Below, one piece after another: positions 37,829 to 49,103 of a DNA stretch of 64,000 nt. A program made the translations under genes and the position numbers. Positions within the stretch are counted from its first letter, which is position 1, and the number at the start of each line of letters is the position of its first letter. Source of the stretch: Mesorhizobium sp. (lineage in GTDB: Bacteria; Pseudomonadota; Alphaproteobacteria; Rhizobiales; Rhizobiaceae); NCBI RefSeq assembly GCF_017306545.1, contig NZ_JAFKID010000005.1, forward strand, positions 162,220 to 226,219, read 5' to 3'. The notes below the pieces were generated by a model, which did not search any database, was not told where the DNA came from, and saw only the letters and a list, made by a program, of their open reading frames with translations.

Positions 37829-38578
37829 ATGACGCAGCATCCGACACAATCGCCGCAATTCTTTCTGACAGCGCCCTCGCCCTGCCCCTATCTCGACGGC
37901 CAGTTCGAGCGAAAAGTCTTCACCCATCTCGTCGGCGACAAGGCGCCGGAGATGAACGATCTGTTGACGCAAGGCGGCTTCCGCCGCTCGCAGAACATCG
38001 CCTACCGCCCCGCCTGCGAAACCTGCCGCGCCTGCATCTCGGTCCGCATCCTGGCCGGCGAGTTCAACCCCAGCCGCAACATGCGCCGCGTGCTGCACGA
38101 CAACGCCGACCTGATCGGCGTCATGCACGACGCCGAGCCCTCCACCGAGCAATATTCGCTGTTCCGGGCCTATCTGGACGCCCGCCACCGCAAGGGCGAC
38201 ATGTCCGACATGACGGTGCTCGACTATGCCATGATGGTCGAGGACACACATGTGAACACCAAGATCATCGAATACCGCCGCCGCGGTCCCGACACTTTCA
38301 TCACCGGCCGCGGCCAGGGAGAACTCCTCGCCGTCGCCCTGACCGACAAGATGGCCGACGGCCTGTCCATGGTCTATTCCTATTTCGACCCGGAACTCGC
38401 CGACCGCTCGCTCGGCACCTTCATGATCCTCGACCACATCAACCGCGCCAGGGCGATGGGCCTGCCGCACGTCTATCTCGGCTACTGGGTCAACGGTTCG
38501 CCCAAGATGAACTACAAGATGCGCTTCATGCCGCAGGAGCACCTCGGCCCGAAGGGCTGGGAACGCTTCGAGGGCTGA
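37829..38578 (+). CDS. bpt: Arginyl/leucyl-tRNA--protein transferase Bpt
   Basis: A 249-residue aminoacyl-tRNA-protein transferase that adds Leu to proteins with an N-terminal Asp or Glu, marking them for ClpS/ClpAP degradation. The N-terminal cysteine cluster [15 protein letters not shown] is the hallmark; [26 protein letters not shown] is the acyltransferase core. Homologues start [12 protein letters not shown], so I use the ATG at 37829; an ATG ten codons earlier, at 37799, is also in frame. Confidence 0.9.
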   Translation: MTQHPTQSPQFFLTAPSPCPYLDGQFERKVFTHLVGDKAPEMNDLLTQGGFRRSQNIAYRPACETCRACISVRILAGEFNPSRNMRRVLHDNADLIGVMHDAEPSTEQYSLFRAYLDARHRKGDMSDMTVLDYAMMVEDTHVNTKIIEYRRRGPDTFITGRGQGELLAVALTDKMADGLSMVYSYFDPELADRSLGTFMILDHINRARAMGLPHVYLGYWVNGSPKMNYKMRFMPQEHLGPKGWERFEG

Positions 38579-38678
38579 TGGCCGCCGCCTGGCTGACAGA
38601 GTTTCAAGGCGTGGCCGCTTTGTTCGGGTCCCCGCTCCTGTAGAAGACGACGTTTCTCCAGCGGCGGGCGATGCTTCC

Positions 38679-39578
38679 TTGACCACGACACACGACCACC
38701 ACGCCAAGGGCCTGCTCATCACCGCCATCGGCGGCATGACGCTGACCGTCGACATTCCGCTGATCCGGCTGGCCGACGGCGAGCCCTGGTCGATCCTGAT
38801 GACGCGCACTGGCATGACCTTCCTGGCCGCAATCGTCATCTGGACGGTATGGCGCCTTGTCAGCCCGAAGGCGCCCCAGCTCATTCCGGGCCGTGCCGGC
38901 CTTGCGGTCGCCGCGCTCTACGGGCTGGGCTCGATCACCTTCGTCAGCGCCGTCTTCAACACCTCGACCGCCAATCTGGTCTTCATCCTCGCCTTCAACC
39001 CGGTGTTCTCGGCCCTGCTGTCATGGCTGTTCCTGGGCGAACGGCCCCGTCCGGCGACGTTTGCCGCCATGGCGGCCATGATCGTCGGCGTCGCCATCAT
39101 CGTCGGCGGTTCGATGGGATCGGGCCACCTGCTCGGCGATGTCCTGGCCCTCAGCTCGGCGCTCTCCATCGCCGGCGCCATCACCATCTCGCGCGCCAGC
39201 GGCAAGGACATGGGTTTTACCGCGCTGATCGGCGTCATCCTTCCTTTCGCCGTCGCCGCCTTCATGGTCGCCAAGACCGGCTATCACGTCAGCGAGCCGT
39301 GGTGGATCGTCTTCAACGGCGCTGTCATCATGCCGATTTCGTTTTTCTGCCTCGCCGCCGGCCCGCGCTACATTTCCGGCGCCGAGGTTTCCATGTTCTA
39401 CCTGCTGGAGACGGTACTGGCACCGGTCTGGGTCTGGATGATCTTCACCGAAGTGCCTTCGCGCGACAGCCTCATCGGCGGCGCCATCCTGATCGTTTCG
39501 CTGGTGGCGCATTCGCTGTGGCAACTGCACGACGGCCGCAGGCGCCGAGCGGCACTTACAGCATCCTATCCCGCCTGA
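38679..39578 (+). CDS. DMT-superfamily (EamA) transporter
   Basis: A 299-residue membrane protein with ten hydrophobic helices in two EamA repeats, at about 10-140 and 155-290, each ending in a helix like LVFILAFNPVFSALLSWLFLGE. The substrate is unknown; relatives export amino acids or metabolites. The start is a TTG at 38679, with no in-frame ATG before the first helix. Its end overlaps the opposing AI-2E gene by 13 bases. Confidence 0.83.
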   Translation: MTTTHDHHAKGLLITAIGGMTLTVDIPLIRLADGEPWSILMTRTGMTFLAAIVIWTVWRLVSPKAPQLIPGRAGLAVAALYGLGSITFVSAVFNTSTANLVFILAFNPVFSALLSWLFLGERPRPATFAAMAAMIVGVAIIVGGSMGSGHLLGDVLALSSALSIAGAITISRASGKDMGFTALIGVILPFAVAAFMVAKTGYHVSEPWWIVFNGAVIMPISFFCLAAGPRYISGAEVSMFYLLETVLAPVWVWMIFTEVPSRDSLIGGAILIVSLVAHSLWQLHDGRRRRAALTASYPA

Positions 39579-40777
39579 GATTTCTTCTCCGCGCCTCGTC
39601 CGGAAACCGGTGCAGCCGGCTTCGGCTCCCCGCCGCCCGCACTGGCGGAAGCGGCATCGGTGACTTCGACCTCGTACAGCCACTCGCGCCAGATGGCGAC
39701 CAGCAGCGCCATCAGCACAGGGCCGATGAACAGGCCGAGGAAGCCCATTGTCTTAACCCCGCCGATCAGGCCGAAGAAAGTCGGCAGGAACGGCAGCTTG
39801 ATCGGCCCGCCCACCAGCTTTGGGCGGATCGTCTTGTCGACGACGAACAGTTCCACCGATCCCCACAAAAACAGCGCCAGGCCGGCGAAAGGCGTGCCGC
39901 TGGCGGCGAGATAGATCGACACCAGCGTGAAAGAGAGCGGCGCGCCGCCCGGTATCAGCGCCATCACGCCGGTCAGCGCGCCGAGCGTCACCGGCGAAGG
40001 CACGCCCGCCAGCCAGTAAGCGATGCCCAGCACCAGCCCCTCGCCGATGGCGATGACGGTCATGCCGGTGACGGTTGACGAGATGGTGGCCGGCACGACG
40101 CGCGAGATGCGCTCCCAGCGCGTCGGCAGGATGCGCTCGCCGAGCCTGTCCACCTGCGCGGCGAAACTCTCGCCGTCGCGATAGGCGAAGAACAGGGCGA
40201 TCAACATGAACAGGATTGTGAGCAGCAGCGAGAAGGCGCTGCCGCCGGCGGCCAGCACCGTCTGGTAGATCGAGCGGATATTGGCGCCGCTGACGATCTG
40301 GATCAATTCTCCAACCCCGCCACGGTGGCCGAACTGTGCCTGCCACTGTTCGCTCAGCCATTCGCCCACCACCGGCAGGGCGGCGATCCAGTGCGGCGTC
40401 GGCGCGCCGAACCGGTTCGCCTCGATCGCCCATATGCCCCATTCGCGCATCTCGTGAACGGCGTACTTGCCTGCAAACGAAATCGGGATGACGAGGAAGG
40501 CGAGGATCGACAGGATGGCGATGGTGGCCGCCCAGGTGCGGTTGCCGCCGACGGCGGCCAGCAGCCGGCGATAGAGCGGCCAACTCGCGAAGGCGATGAC
40601 CAGCGCCGCCAGCACCGGAAACAGGAAGCCGTGGAAGAAATAGACACCGGCCGCCATGATCAGCAGAAGCAGCCAGCGCGCCGCCGACAGCGGCGGCACC
40701 ACCGCCGCCCTCAGCGGCGCCGGCACGCCGAACAGCCGAGGTTGGCGTTCGGCCCTGCGGATTTCCCGTTCCTGCAA
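39566..40777 (-). CDS. AI-2E-family transporter (permease)
   Basis: A 403-residue membrane protein of the AI-2E (PF01594) family. Typical are the paired N-terminal helices, the long loop at about 125-175, and GVMALIPGGAPLSFTLVSIYL and PFLPTFFGLIGGVKTMGFLGLFIGPVLMALL near the end. Family members range from autoinducer export to Na+/H+ antiport, so the role is unclear. The start is TTG at 40777, with GGGGAA about 5 bases upstream. The C-terminus is Ala/Gly/Pro-rich. Confidence 0.84.
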   Translation of the reverse strand: MQEREIRRAERQPRLFGVPAPLRAAVVPPLSAARWLLLLIMAAGVYFFHGFLFPVLAALVIAFASWPLYRRLLAAVGGNRTWAATIAILSILAFLVIPISFAGKYAVHEMREWGIWAIEANRFGAPTPHWIAALPVVGEWLSEQWQAQFGHRGGVGELIQIVSGANIRSIYQTVLAAGGSAFSLLLTILFMLIALFFAYRDGESFAAQVDRLGERILPTRWERISRVVPATISSTVTGMTVIAIGEGLVLGIAYWLAGVPSPVTLGALTGVMALIPGGAPLSFTLVSIYLAASGTPFAGLALFLWGSVELFVVDKTIRPKLVGGPIKLPFLPTFFGLIGGVKTMGFLGLFIGPVLMALLVAIWREWLYEVEVTDAASASAGGGEPKPAAPVSGRGAEKKSQAG

Positions 40778-40930
40778 ATGCGTTCCCCGATGCCCGGCTG
40801 CGATGCGACAACCTTTGTCACATCATAGTGCAGCAATCGTGACCACATGCCAAATGTCTTGCCGATTGTCTCGAAGGCGAAGACAGCGGCGTAAGGATGC
40901 GCTTCAGCCGGAAAAGCGGACAGGCCAGGT

Positions 40931-41605
40931 TCAGCTTCGGCCGGGCAGCTTGCCGGTCGGCCGCAGTATGCCCTCAATCACCCCGCGCACGGCGATTTCC
41001 AGTTTGTCGAAAGGCACGCCGTGCGACGGCAGGTCCTTCAGCGCCATGCCGTTTATGACGGCCATCAGCGTCGGCACCACGACGCCGAGTTCGACCGCGG
41101 GGGCGATCTCGCCGCGATCGACGGCGCTTCCGAGATAGGCGCCGAACATCGCCTGCACCTGCTCCATATGGCACCGGCATGTCTGTTCGACGGCACTGTT
41201 GCGGGCGGCTTCGGCGCAAACTTCGGCAAACAGCGGTGCGGCCTTGGTTTCGTGCATATGGCGAATGTGCGTCATGGCGCCGAACACCATGCCGTCGATA
41301 ACGTTCGTCTTTGCCGTCACCGCCGCGAGCACGGTCGCATCCTCGCGGCGGTCCGCCTCGCAGATCGCCGCGACGATCGCTTCCTTGGAGGCGAAATAGC
41401 GATAGAGCGCGCCGGGGCTCATGCCGGCTTCGGCGCAGATGTCGTGCATCGACGCGCCCTGGAACCCGGCGCGCACGAAGCAGGCTTTGGCGGCTTCGAG
41501 GATGCGCTCCTCCTGCCGCTCGCGCCGTTCGGCGCGCGTGCACGGCGTCATGGCAGGAGCCTCGCCTTCGATCAGCCTTTGCAGGTTGCCAAACAGGGTT
41601 TCCAT
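40931..41605 (-). CDS. TetR-family transcriptional regulator
   Basis: A 224-residue TetR repressor with an N-terminal helix-turn-helix (ILEAAKACFVRAGFQGASMHDICAEAGMSPGALYRYFASKEAIVAAI in pieces) and a ligand-binding C-terminus with several cysteines. It diverges from the HxlR gene across 151 bases that hold matching dyads. No enzyme or pump gene is clearly paired with it; the AI-2E permease gene is downstream on the same strand. Confidence 0.88.
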   Translation of the reverse strand: METLFGNLQRLIEGEAPAMTPCTRAERRERQEERILEAAKACFVRAGFQGASMHDICAEAGMSPGALYRYFASKEAIVAAICEADRREDATVLAAVTAKTNVIDGMVFGAMTHIRHMHETKAAPLFAEVCAEAARNSAVEQTCRCHMEQVQAMFGAYLGSAVDRGEIAPAVELGVVVPTLMAVINGMALKDLPSHGVPFDKLEIAVRGVIEGILRPTGKLPGRS

Positions 41606-41619
41606 TGCTATCCATTCGC

Positions 41620-41659
41620 GCGAACGATCATTCGCTCTTTAAGCGAACGATTTGGTTCG
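41620..41659. promoter_or_regulatory. Operator-like dyads between tetR- and hxlR-type genes
   Basis: GCGAACGATCATTCGC (41620-41635) is a palindrome at 14 of 16 positions. CGAAC at 41644-41648 and GTTCG at 41655-41659 form a second dyad, and GCGAACGAT occurs in both as a direct repeat. The first lies 15 bases from the TetR start codon, which suits autorepression. Confidence 0.55.
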
Positions 41660-41756
41660 ATCAAGATGACGCAACGGAAATGAAGAGAACGCAGGGGCGG
41701 ATATCGCAGAAGGCGGGGATGCGGTGTCCGGGGCGCGATCATCGAGGTGGTGAACG

Positions 41757-42164
41757 ATGAGCCGATTGACAAGTGTATGTACCAACGATGCTGACACCTC
41801 CAGCCGGCTTGCGGAGGCGCCCTACCTGACCTTCATCGAGGCGATGCGCCCGCTGACGGGCAAATGGAAAATCGAAATTCTCTGGGTGCTGGCGCAGCGC
41901 ACCCGCCGCTTCGGCGAGTTGCGGCGCGCGCTGCCCGGCATCACCCAGCACATGCTGTCGCTGAGATTGCGCGAACTGGAAGCGGACGGGCTGGTCACGC
42001 GCACCGTCTATCCGGAGAACGTGCTGCGGGTCGAATACGAAGTCAGCGAGGCGGCGCACGGCCTGAAGCCGGTCTTCCGCGCCGTGATCGGCTGGTCGTA
42101 CCAGCACGGCCCGCTGGCGCGCCGGCTCCAACAGGAAGGCGACGACGGCAATCTCGCCGCCTGA
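41757..42164 (+). CDS. HxlR-family transcriptional regulator
   Basis: A 135-residue winged-helix regulator of HxlR type: LTGKWKIEILWVLAQRTRRFGELRRALPGITQHMLSLRLRELEADGLVTRTVYPENVLRVEYEVSEAAHGLKPVF in pieces is close to the family consensus. An N-terminal cysteine (C8) might sense electrophiles, as in YodB/HypR relatives, but this is a guess. GAGG lies about 9 bases before the ATG. It diverges from the TetR gene. Confidence 0.87.
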   Translation: MSRLTSVCTNDADTSSRLAEAPYLTFIEAMRPLTGKWKIEILWVLAQRTRRFGELRRALPGITQHMLSLRLRELEADGLVTRTVYPENVLRVEYEVSEAAHGLKPVFRAVIGWSYQHGPLARRLQQEGDDGNLAA

Positions 42165-42220
42165 CCCGGTCAGTCCACCGGACTGTAATCGGCCCGGTCA
42201 GTCCGCCGGACTGTAGTCGG
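42165..42220. repeat. 28-base tandem duplication at the 3' end of the deacetylase gene
   Basis: Two adjacent 28-base copies (42165-42192 and 42193-42220) differ at two positions. The second contains the last codons and stop of the polysaccharide deacetylase gene; the first repeats that gene end, including a stop, just beyond it. Confidence 0.9.
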
Positions 42221-42983
42221 CAATGCGGCCGAAGGCATAGCCTCTGGCGCGCAGCCCGGAAATCAGCGTCGTCAGGTTGGCGGCGCCGTCGAACTTGTCC
42301 TGGAACATCTGGTCGTGCATGAGCAGGATCAGCTTGTCTTTCTCCAGCATATGGCCATAGGCGAACAGGCGCGCGATCTCGTCCACCAGCCGTTCGGCTT
42401 TCTGCACCGGCTTGCCGGTGCCGTCGTGGAACCACTCGAAATCCCAGCCGTAGACGTCGAAGTCCGAGGCCGCGACGAATTCGAAGTCGACCTGCTCGCT
42501 GGCCGCCTGCACCTCGCCGACGCTGAGGTCGTTGCGCGAAACGTATCGCAGGCGGAACACGTCGCGCCCCGGCAGGCGCGCCGGCACCGGCTTCACCGTC
42601 AGGCCCAGCACCGCATTGGCCTTCAGCATATCCGCCACCACGCCTTCGGTATCGGCATAGAAAGCCTTGTAGCGGTTGTTGGCGTGCGAGAAAGAATGGT
42701 TGCCGATCGTCACCAGCGGCATCGCCTTGGCTTTCGCCAGCAGCGCCTTGCGCTCAGGCGAAGCCAGCACGTGCTGGCCGACCATGAAGAGCGCCGCCGG
42801 CACCTGTTCCTGCTCCAGCACGGAAAGCACGTTGGCCGTGCCGTCGAGCGGGCCGTCGTCGAAAGTGAGATAGACGGTGCGCTGCGCGGCCTCAGCCGGC
42901 CCGACGACAAGGAGAACCGCAAGCAAAATCGCCAGCGCCGCGCCTGCCGCAATCGGTAAGCGCGGGGCCGGCCTTGCCGTCAT
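42198..42983 (-). CDS. Polysaccharide deacetylase-family exported protein
   Basis: A 261-residue NodB-fold protein with a hydrophobic signal or anchor ([24 protein letters not shown]). The metal-site motifs are [13 protein letters not shown] (Asp-Asp) and [10 protein letters not shown] (His-x3-His). The rest is divergent from chitin-type deacetylases, so the substrate may be an envelope polysaccharide or peptidoglycan. The ATG at 42983 overlaps the parC stop by four bases, so it is translated with parC. Its 3' end is duplicated in tandem. Confidence 0.85.
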   Translation of the reverse strand: MTARPAPRLPIAAGAALAILLAVLLVVGPAEAAQRTVYLTFDDGPLDGTANVLSVLEQEQVPAALFMVGQHVLASPERKALLAKAKAMPLVTIGNHSFSHANNRYKAFYADTEGVVADMLKANAVLGLTVKPVPARLPGRDVFRLRYVSRNDLSVGEVQAASEQVDFEFVAASDFDVYGWDFEWFHDGTGKPVQKAERLVDEIARLFAYGHMLEKDKLILLMHDQMFQDKFDGAANLTTLISGLRARGYAFGRIADYSPAD

Positions 42984-45232
42984 CCGAACCGGCCCGTCTT
43001 CGGGAAGCCCTTCGGCACCATGCGGCCGGCCGAGGCGCGCGCGCCGATCCATTCGGCAAGCTCCGCCTGGCTGCGGGTGAAGGTGCGGTCGGCCGAATCC
43101 TGCCACGACAGGCCGTCGGCCATGGCGAAGGTCTTCAGGTCCAGCACGCCGCCGTCCTTGTATTTTTGCAGCCGCACGCCCTTGCCGCGCGTCATTTCCG
43201 GAACTTCGGAAAGCGCGAAGACCAGCAACTTGCGGTTCTCGCCGACGATGGCGGCATGGTCGCCCGAAATCGGCACGCAAAGCTTGGCCTCGTCGGGCGC
43301 CTTGACGTTCATCACCTGCCTGCCCTTGCGGGTGTTGGCCACCACCTCAGCCTCCGGCACGACGAAGCCGTTGCCCTGATGCGAGGCGAGCAGCAGCTTG
43401 CGATCCGCCTCATGCACGAAGGCGCTGACGATGTCCTGATCGTTCTCCATATCGACGATGATGCGGATCGGCTCGCCGTGGCCGCGTCCGCCGGGCAACC
43501 GATCCGCGCCGATGGTGTAGAACTTGCCGCCGGTGGTGAAGATCAAAATCTTGTCGGTCGTCTGCGCCGGGAAGGCGAACTTCAGCGAATCGCCTTCCTT
43601 GAAGGTGAATTGCGAATGGTCGGACAGATGACCCTTCATCGCCCGCAGCCAGCCCTTTTCGGAGACGATGACCGTCACCGGCTCCTTCTCGATCATCGCA
43701 TTATGGATTTCCGACAGGTCATGCTCCGGCGCTTCCGCGAAGGTCGTGCGGCGCTTGCCGATCTCTGTCTCCGGCCCGAACCGCTCGCGCAACTCGCTGA
43801 TCTGCCACTTGATCGTCTTCCACTGCATGGCTTCCGAGGCGAGCAGCGCTTCGATCTGCTTCTTCTCCTCGGTCAGCCCGTCGAACTCCTTGCGGATTTC
43901 GAATTCTTCCAGCTTGCGCAACGCGCGCAGGCGCATGTTGAGGATCGCCTCGGCCTGCGTGTCGGTGAGGTCCCAGCGCGCCATCATGACGGCTTTCGGC
44001 TCGTCCTCCTCGCGGATGATGCGGATCACCTCGTCGATGTTGAGATAGGCGATCAGATAGCCGGCGAGGATTTCCAGCCGGCGCTCGATCTCGCCCAGAC
44101 GGTGCTTCGAACGGCGGATGAGCACTTCGCGGCGGTGGTCGAGCCATTCCCGCAGCGCATCCTTGAGCGACAGCACGTTCGGCACCTTGCCGCGCGACAG
44201 CACGTTCATGTTGAGCGGGAAGCGGCTTTCCAGTTCCGTCAGCTTGAACAGAGATTCCATCAGAAGGCCGGGATCGACCGTGCGGCTCTTCGGCACCAAT
44301 ACGACGCGGATGTCCTCCGCGCTTTCGTCGCGGATGTCTTCCAGCAGCGGCAGCTTGCGCGCGATGAGCAGTTCGGCCGCCTTCTCGATCAGCCGCGACT
44401 TCTGCACGCCATAGGGGATTTCGGTGACGACGATGACCCAGGCGCCCCTGCCCTGGTCCTCCTGATGCCATTTCGCCCTGACGCGAAAACCGCCGCGGCC
44501 CGTCTCGTAGGCGTCGAGGATCGACTTGCGGTCGTCGACGATGATGCCGCCGGTCGGGAAATCCGGCCCTTGGACGAACTGCACAAGGTCGGTGACGGAC
44601 GCGGCCGGATTGTCGATCAGCAGAAGGGCGGCATCCAGCAATTCGGCCGCGTTGTGCGGCGGGATCGACGTCGCCATGCCGACGGCGATGCCGGACGAAC
44701 CGTTGGCGAGCAGGTTCGGGAAGGCGCCGGGCAGGACGGACGGCTCCTCGTCCTCCTCGTTGTAGGTCGGGCGGAAATCGACCGCGTCCTCGGTGATGCC
44801 GGCGAGCAGTTCAATCGCCACCTCGGTCATGCGCGCCTCGGTATAGCGCATGGCGGCGGCGTTATCGCCGTCGATGTTGCCGAAGTTGCCCTGCCCGTCG
44901 ACCAGCGGGTAACGCATGGAAAAGTCCTGCGCCAGACGCACCAGCGCGTCGTAGATCGACTGGTCGCCGTGCGGGTGGAACTTGCCCATCACCTCGCCAA
45001 CGATGCGCGCGCACTTGGCGAAACCCTGGTCGGGGTTGAGGCGCAAGAGTCGCATGGCGTGCATGATGCGCCGGTGCACCGGCTTCATGCCGTCGCGGAC
45101 ATCCGGCAGGGCGCGGTGCATGATGGTCGACAGCGCATAGGCCAGATAGCGCTCCTCGAGCGCCTTCTTCAGGTCGACCGGTTCGATATTGTCGTCATCG
45201 CCGCCCCCCGGCGGCACAAGGCTCTTTCCCAT
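42980..45232 (-). CDS. parC: DNA topoisomerase IV subunit A
   Basis: A 750-residue type IIA topoisomerase subunit that cuts and rejoins DNA and, with ParE, unlinks replicated chromosomes. The N-terminal [28 protein letters not shown], the quinolone region [15 protein letters not shown] and the active-site Tyr Y130 in [11 protein letters not shown] are clear. Position 91 is Gln where E. coli ParC has Ser80, the usual state in alphaproteobacteria as far as I recall. The C-terminus is a short beta-pinwheel. The acidic [15 protein letters not shown] start is at the ATG 45232. Confidence 0.96.
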   Translation of the reverse strand: MGKSLVPPGGGDDDNIEPVDLKKALEERYLAYALSTIMHRALPDVRDGMKPVHRRIMHAMRLLRLNPDQGFAKCARIVGEVMGKFHPHGDQSIYDALVRLAQDFSMRYPLVDGQGNFGNIDGDNAAAMRYTEARMTEVAIELLAGITEDAVDFRPTYNEEDEEPSVLPGAFPNLLANGSSGIAVGMATSIPPHNAAELLDAALLLIDNPAASVTDLVQFVQGPDFPTGGIIVDDRKSILDAYETGRGGFRVRAKWHQEDQGRGAWVIVVTEIPYGVQKSRLIEKAAELLIARKLPLLEDIRDESAEDIRVVLVPKSRTVDPGLLMESLFKLTELESRFPLNMNVLSRGKVPNVLSLKDALREWLDHRREVLIRRSKHRLGEIERRLEILAGYLIAYLNIDEVIRIIREEDEPKAVMMARWDLTDTQAEAILNMRLRALRKLEEFEIRKEFDGLTEEKKQIEALLASEAMQWKTIKWQISELRERFGPETEIGKRRTTFAEAPEHDLSEIHNAMIEKEPVTVIVSEKGWLRAMKGHLSDHSQFTFKEGDSLKFAFPAQTTDKILIFTTGGKFYTIGADRLPGGRGHGEPIRIIVDMENDQDIVSAFVHEADRKLLLASHQGNGFVVPEAEVVANTRKGRQVMNVKAPDEAKLCVPISGDHAAIVGENRKLLVFALSEVPEMTRGKGVRLQKYKDGGVLDLKTFAMADGLSWQDSADRTFTRSQAELAEWIGARASAGRMVPKGFPKTGRFG

Positions 45233-45345
45233 GGTTTCGGACTAACCGAGCCGGTGATTCGCGGCAAGGGTTGATGGTGGCGCAGAGACGTCAAGCGCTA
45301 TCGGGAACGGCAGCGCCCCCACTCCGTCGCGCTTCGAGCTATCGC

Positions 45346-48300
45346 CTACGCCGCCGCCAACAAGCTCGCATTGCCGCCAGCGGCGGTGGTGTCCACGCAC
45401 ACCGCCCGTTCATGTACATAGGCAGCCGGATAATAGACCTCGCCGACCAGCGGCACGATCGGCCCGTCGCGTTCGGCGATCACCTGCCGCACGACGCGCA
45501 TTGCTTCCGCCGTTCCCGAGAACGCCACCACGTCGACCTTGAGCGCCCTCGCTTCGACCGGATCGGGGCGGCCGTCGATGGCCGACAGCGGCAGGCCCTT
45601 GCCGGTCAGCGCCGACAATGCGGCCGCAGCACCTGGCGCCACCGCCAGAACGGCATTGCCGGCGGCGAGCGCCTGGATGGTCTGGGCCAGCAGCGTGTCG
45701 GCATCCGGCCCCAGCGCCAGCACCCGGCCGCGCGGCGCCAGCGAAAGCGTGTTGGCTTCGCCCGTCGGTCCCGGCAGGTCGATCTGACCGTATTCCAGGC
45801 TGGACGCGGCGGCGATGGCCGCGGCGCCCTTGCCGCGCAGGTGCTTGCGCAGGATGGCGATGCGGTCGGCGCGCGTCGACCAGCCGCCGAGCGCCGGATC
45901 GGGCAGGTTGTCAGCCAGTTCGCTCGCCGTCACCTTGCGGCCCTCGGCCACGTGCGTGCCGGCTTCCGCGCCCTTGCGGAAGCGGCGCAGGTAGTGCGGC
46001 CCGCCGGCCTTCGGCCCGGTGCCGGAAAGCCCCTCGCCGCCGAAGGGCTGCGAACCGACCACGGCGCCGATCTGGTTGCGATTGACGTAGATGTTGCCGG
46101 CGTGGATGCCGTCTACAAAGTGCTGTACCCGGCCCTCGATGCGCGTGTGCAGGCCGAAGGTCAGGCCGTAGCCCCTACGGTTGATCGCTGAAATCACGCG
46201 GTCGATGTTCTCGGCCTCGAAAGTGGCGACGTGCAGCACCGGGCCGAACACCTCGCGCTCCATCTCCTCGATGCCCTTGACGCGGAACACCGACGGCGCG
46301 ACGAAGCGGCCCTCACCCGGAACGTCAAGCTTGGCGAGCGTCCGGCCCTCGCCGTCCATCGCCTCGACATAGGCCCCGATGGCGTTCCGCGCCTCGTCGT
46401 CGATGACCGGCCCGACATCGGTGGCGACCTGCCAAGGATCGCCGACCTTCAGCGCTGCAAGCGCGCCCTTCAGCATCTCCAGCACCTTCTTTTCCACGTC
46501 CTTCTGCACGTAGAGCACGCGCAGCGCCGAGCAGCGCTGCCCAGCACTCTGGAAGGCGGAAGCCAGCACGTCGCGCACCGCCTGTTCGGGAAGTGCCGTG
46601 GAATCGACGATCATGGCGTTCAGCCCGCCCGTCTCGGCGATCAGCATGGCGTCGGGCGCGGCTGTCTTGGCCAGTTGCTTCTCGATCAGCTTGGCGACCT
46701 CGGTCGAGCCGGTAAAGCAGACGCCGGCGATGCGCGGATCGGCCGTCAGCGGCGCGCCGACGCTCGGGCCGTCGCCCGGCAGGAGCTGGATGATGTCCTC
46801 CGGCACGCCGGCCTCGCGCAGCAGTTCGACGGCACGGTAGGCGATCAGCGGCGTCTGCTCGGCCGGCTTGGCGATCACCGCATTGCCGGTAACCAACGCC
46901 GCTGCAATCTGCCCGGTGAAGATGGCGAGCGGGAAGTTCCATGGCGAGATGCACACGATGGCGCCGCGCGCCTCGGTACCGGCCTCGGCCTCGAGCGCCT
47001 GCTGGGCATAATAGCGCAGGAAATCCACCGCCTCGCGCACTTCCGCCACGCCGTCGGCCAACACCTTGCCGGCTTCGCGCGTGCACAGCGCGAAGAACTC
47101 AACCGCGTTTTTTTCGTAGAGGTCAGCGGCGCGGCGCAGGATCGCGGCGCGCTCGGCGACAGGCTGCTTGGCCCAGCCCGGCTGTGCTTCGACCGCAATG
47201 CCGACCGCTCTGGTCGCCTGCTCCGCCGTCGCTTCGGTGACCGTACCCACCACCTCCGACGGCTTGGCGGGATTGGTGACCGGCCGCGCCTTGCCCTTGC
47301 CGGCGGCACGAGTGAGCGATTTTGCCTTCCAGCGATCCAACCCCGCGAACTTTTCGCGTTCCTTTTCGATCCCGGCCAGCGTCACCGGGTCGGTAATATC
47401 GAAGCCCTTGGCGTTGCTACGGTTGCCGCCGAAGATGGCGGCGGGCGTGGGAATGTTGGGGTTGGCCGCCGATCCCTGCGCCTCGACCACGGCCAGCGGA
47501 TCGCGCGCGATATCCTCCGGCGCCACGTCCTCGTCGGTGATCTGATGGACGAAGGAAGAGTTGGCACCGTTTTCCAAGAGGCGCCGCACCAGATAGGCGA
47601 GAAGGTCCGAATGCGCGCCCACCGGCGCATAGATGCGGCAGCGCGTGCCCTCGGCCTTGCGCACCGTCTCGTGAAGGGATTCGCCCATGCCGTGCAGGCG
47701 CTGGAACTCGAAGCTGTCGCGGTTCGTGGCCATCGACAGGATGGCGGCGACGGTATGCGCGTTGTGGGTCGCGAATTGCGGATAGATGCGGTCCGTCATC
47801 GACAGCAATTTGCGCGCGCAGGCGAGATAGGAAACATCCGTGTTGGGCTTGCGGGTGAATACCGGATAGCCCGGCAGGCCGAGCACCTGCGCCCGCTTGA
47901 TCTCGGTGTCCCAATAGGCACCCTTGACGAGGCGCACCATGATGCGCCGGTCGAGTTTCTTCGCCAGCGCGTGCAGCCAGTCGATGGCGTAGAAGGCGCG
48001 CGGCCCGTAGGCCTGCACGACGACACCGAAGCCGTCCCAGTCGGCCAGACGGGGATCGGCCAGCACGCGCTCGATGACGTCGAGCGACAGGTCCAGCCGG
48101 TCGGCCTCCTCGGCGTCGACGTTGAGGCCCATGCGGGCGTGCCGCGCCTGCAAGGCCAGCGACATGAGCCGCTCGGCCATCACCGGCAGCATCGTCTCCT
48201 TGTGCAGGATCTCGTAGCGCGGATGCAGCGCCGAGAGTTTTACGGAAATGCCGTGGTTCAGGCGGATATCGGGGCCGTTCGAGCCGGCATCGAGCGACGA

Positions 48301-48957
48301 AATGGCGTCGGAATAGGCTTTCAGGTAGCGTAGCGCGTCCGTCTCGGTCCGGGCCGCCTCGCCCAGCATATCGAAGGAATAGAGATAACCCTTGCGGGTC
48401 ATGCCGCTGCCGCGCTTCATCGCTTCGGCAATCGTGCGGCCGAGCACGAACTGCTCGCCCATCTCGCGCATGGCCGCCGCCACCGCCTTGCGGATGACCG
48501 GCTCGCCAAGCCGGCGCACCATGCCGCGCAGCGTCCGCTCGATCGAACCTTCGCCCTCCTCCAGCACGCGGCCCGTCAGCATCAGCGCCCAGGTCGAGGC
48601 GTTGACGAAGATGGAGCTGGATTCGCCCGAATGCGCCGACCAGTCGTGCGGCGCGATCTTGTCGGCGATCAGGTCGTCCATCGTCTCGGCGTCGGGCACG
48701 CGCAGCAGCGCTTCCGCCAGACACATCAGCGCCACGCCCTCCTTGGTGGAGAGCCCGTAGGCCGAGAGGAACACCTCCATCAGCCGTGGATCGGTCGAAC
48801 CGCGCACCGCGCGCACCAGATCGGCCGCGCGCTTCGAGATCGCCGCCCGGTCTTCGACGGAAAGCCCAGTCGCGGCCGCCAGCCGTCGCACGGCCTCGTC
48901 CTCGTTCGGCAGGTAGGTGGCGCGGATCTGTTGGCGGATCGTGTCGAGCGCGGGCAT
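45346..48957 (-). CDS. putA: Bifunctional proline dehydrogenase / glutamate semialdehyde dehydrogenase PutA
   Basis: A 1203-residue enzyme that oxidises proline to glutamate. Order: helical arm at 1-110, proline dehydrogenase barrel at about 150-480 ([28 protein letters not shown]), then the aldehyde dehydrogenase domain with [14 protein letters not shown] and the catalytic Cys in [14 protein letters not shown], and a C-terminal dehydrogenase-like domain typical of long type B PutAs. It lacks the N-terminal ribbon-helix-helix of enteric PutA, so it is not a self-repressor. The ATG at 48957 follows AGGAACGCC. PutR is divergent. Confidence 0.96.
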   Translation of the reverse strand: MPALDTIRQQIRATYLPNEDEAVRRLAAATGLSVEDRAAISKRAADLVRAVRGSTDPRLMEVFLSAYGLSTKEGVALMCLAEALLRVPDAETMDDLIADKIAPHDWSAHSGESSSIFVNASTWALMLTGRVLEEGEGSIERTLRGMVRRLGEPVIRKAVAAAMREMGEQFVLGRTIAEAMKRGSGMTRKGYLYSFDMLGEAARTETDALRYLKAYSDAISSLDAGSNGPDIRLNHGISVKLSALHPRYEILHKETMLPVMAERLMSLALQARHARMGLNVDAEEADRLDLSLDVIERVLADPRLADWDGFGVVVQAYGPRAFYAIDWLHALAKKLDRRIMVRLVKGAYWDTEIKRAQVLGLPGYPVFTRKPNTDVSYLACARKLLSMTDRIYPQFATHNAHTVAAILSMATNRDSFEFQRLHGMGESLHETVRKAEGTRCRIYAPVGAHSDLLAYLVRRLLENGANSSFVHQITDEDVAPEDIARDPLAVVEAQGSAANPNIPTPAAIFGGNRSNAKGFDITDPVTLAGIEKEREKFAGLDRWKAKSLTRAAGKGKARPVTNPAKPSEVVGTVTEATAEQATRAVGIAVEAQPGWAKQPVAERAAILRRAADLYEKNAVEFFALCTREAGKVLADGVAEVREAVDFLRYYAQQALEAEAGTEARGAIVCISPWNFPLAIFTGQIAAALVTGNAVIAKPAEQTPLIAYRAVELLREAGVPEDIIQLLPGDGPSVGAPLTADPRIAGVCFTGSTEVAKLIEKQLAKTAAPDAMLIAETGGLNAMIVDSTALPEQAVRDVLASAFQSAGQRCSALRVLYVQKDVEKKVLEMLKGALAALKVGDPWQVATDVGPVIDDEARNAIGAYVEAMDGEGRTLAKLDVPGEGRFVAPSVFRVKGIEEMEREVFGPVLHVATFEAENIDRVISAINRRGYGLTFGLHTRIEGRVQHFVDGIHAGNIYVNRNQIGAVVGSQPFGGEGLSGTGPKAGGPHYLRRFRKGAEAGTHVAEGRKVTASELADNLPDPALGGWSTRADRIAILRKHLRGKGAAAIAAASSLEYGQIDLPGPTGEANTLSLAPRGRVLALGPDADTLLAQTIQALAAGNAVLAVAPGAAAALSALTGKGLPLSAIDGRPDPVEARALKVDVVAFSGTAEAMRVVRQVIAERDGPIVPLVGEVYYPAAYVHERAVCVDTTAAGGNASLLAAA

Positions 48958-49103
48958 GGCGTTCCTGTCGAAATGCGCGTTGATAGGTGCGCGCGAGGCT
49001 AGCACAGCCCTCGGCAACAAACCGATCCAAAGAAATCGACAGCGAAGACCAACTGGTCTAATGCATGATACGATAACAATCGATTTGGATTACATTCAGG
49101 ATC

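Noticed and set aside
42974-45274. A 766-residue open frame opposite parC, and similar long frames opposite putA (46231-48333) and hppA (18819-20915)
   Set aside because: These are antisense shadows produced by GC-rich codon use. Their translations are rich in Arg, His, Asp and Gln without any domain, and the opposite strand encodes clear enzymes.
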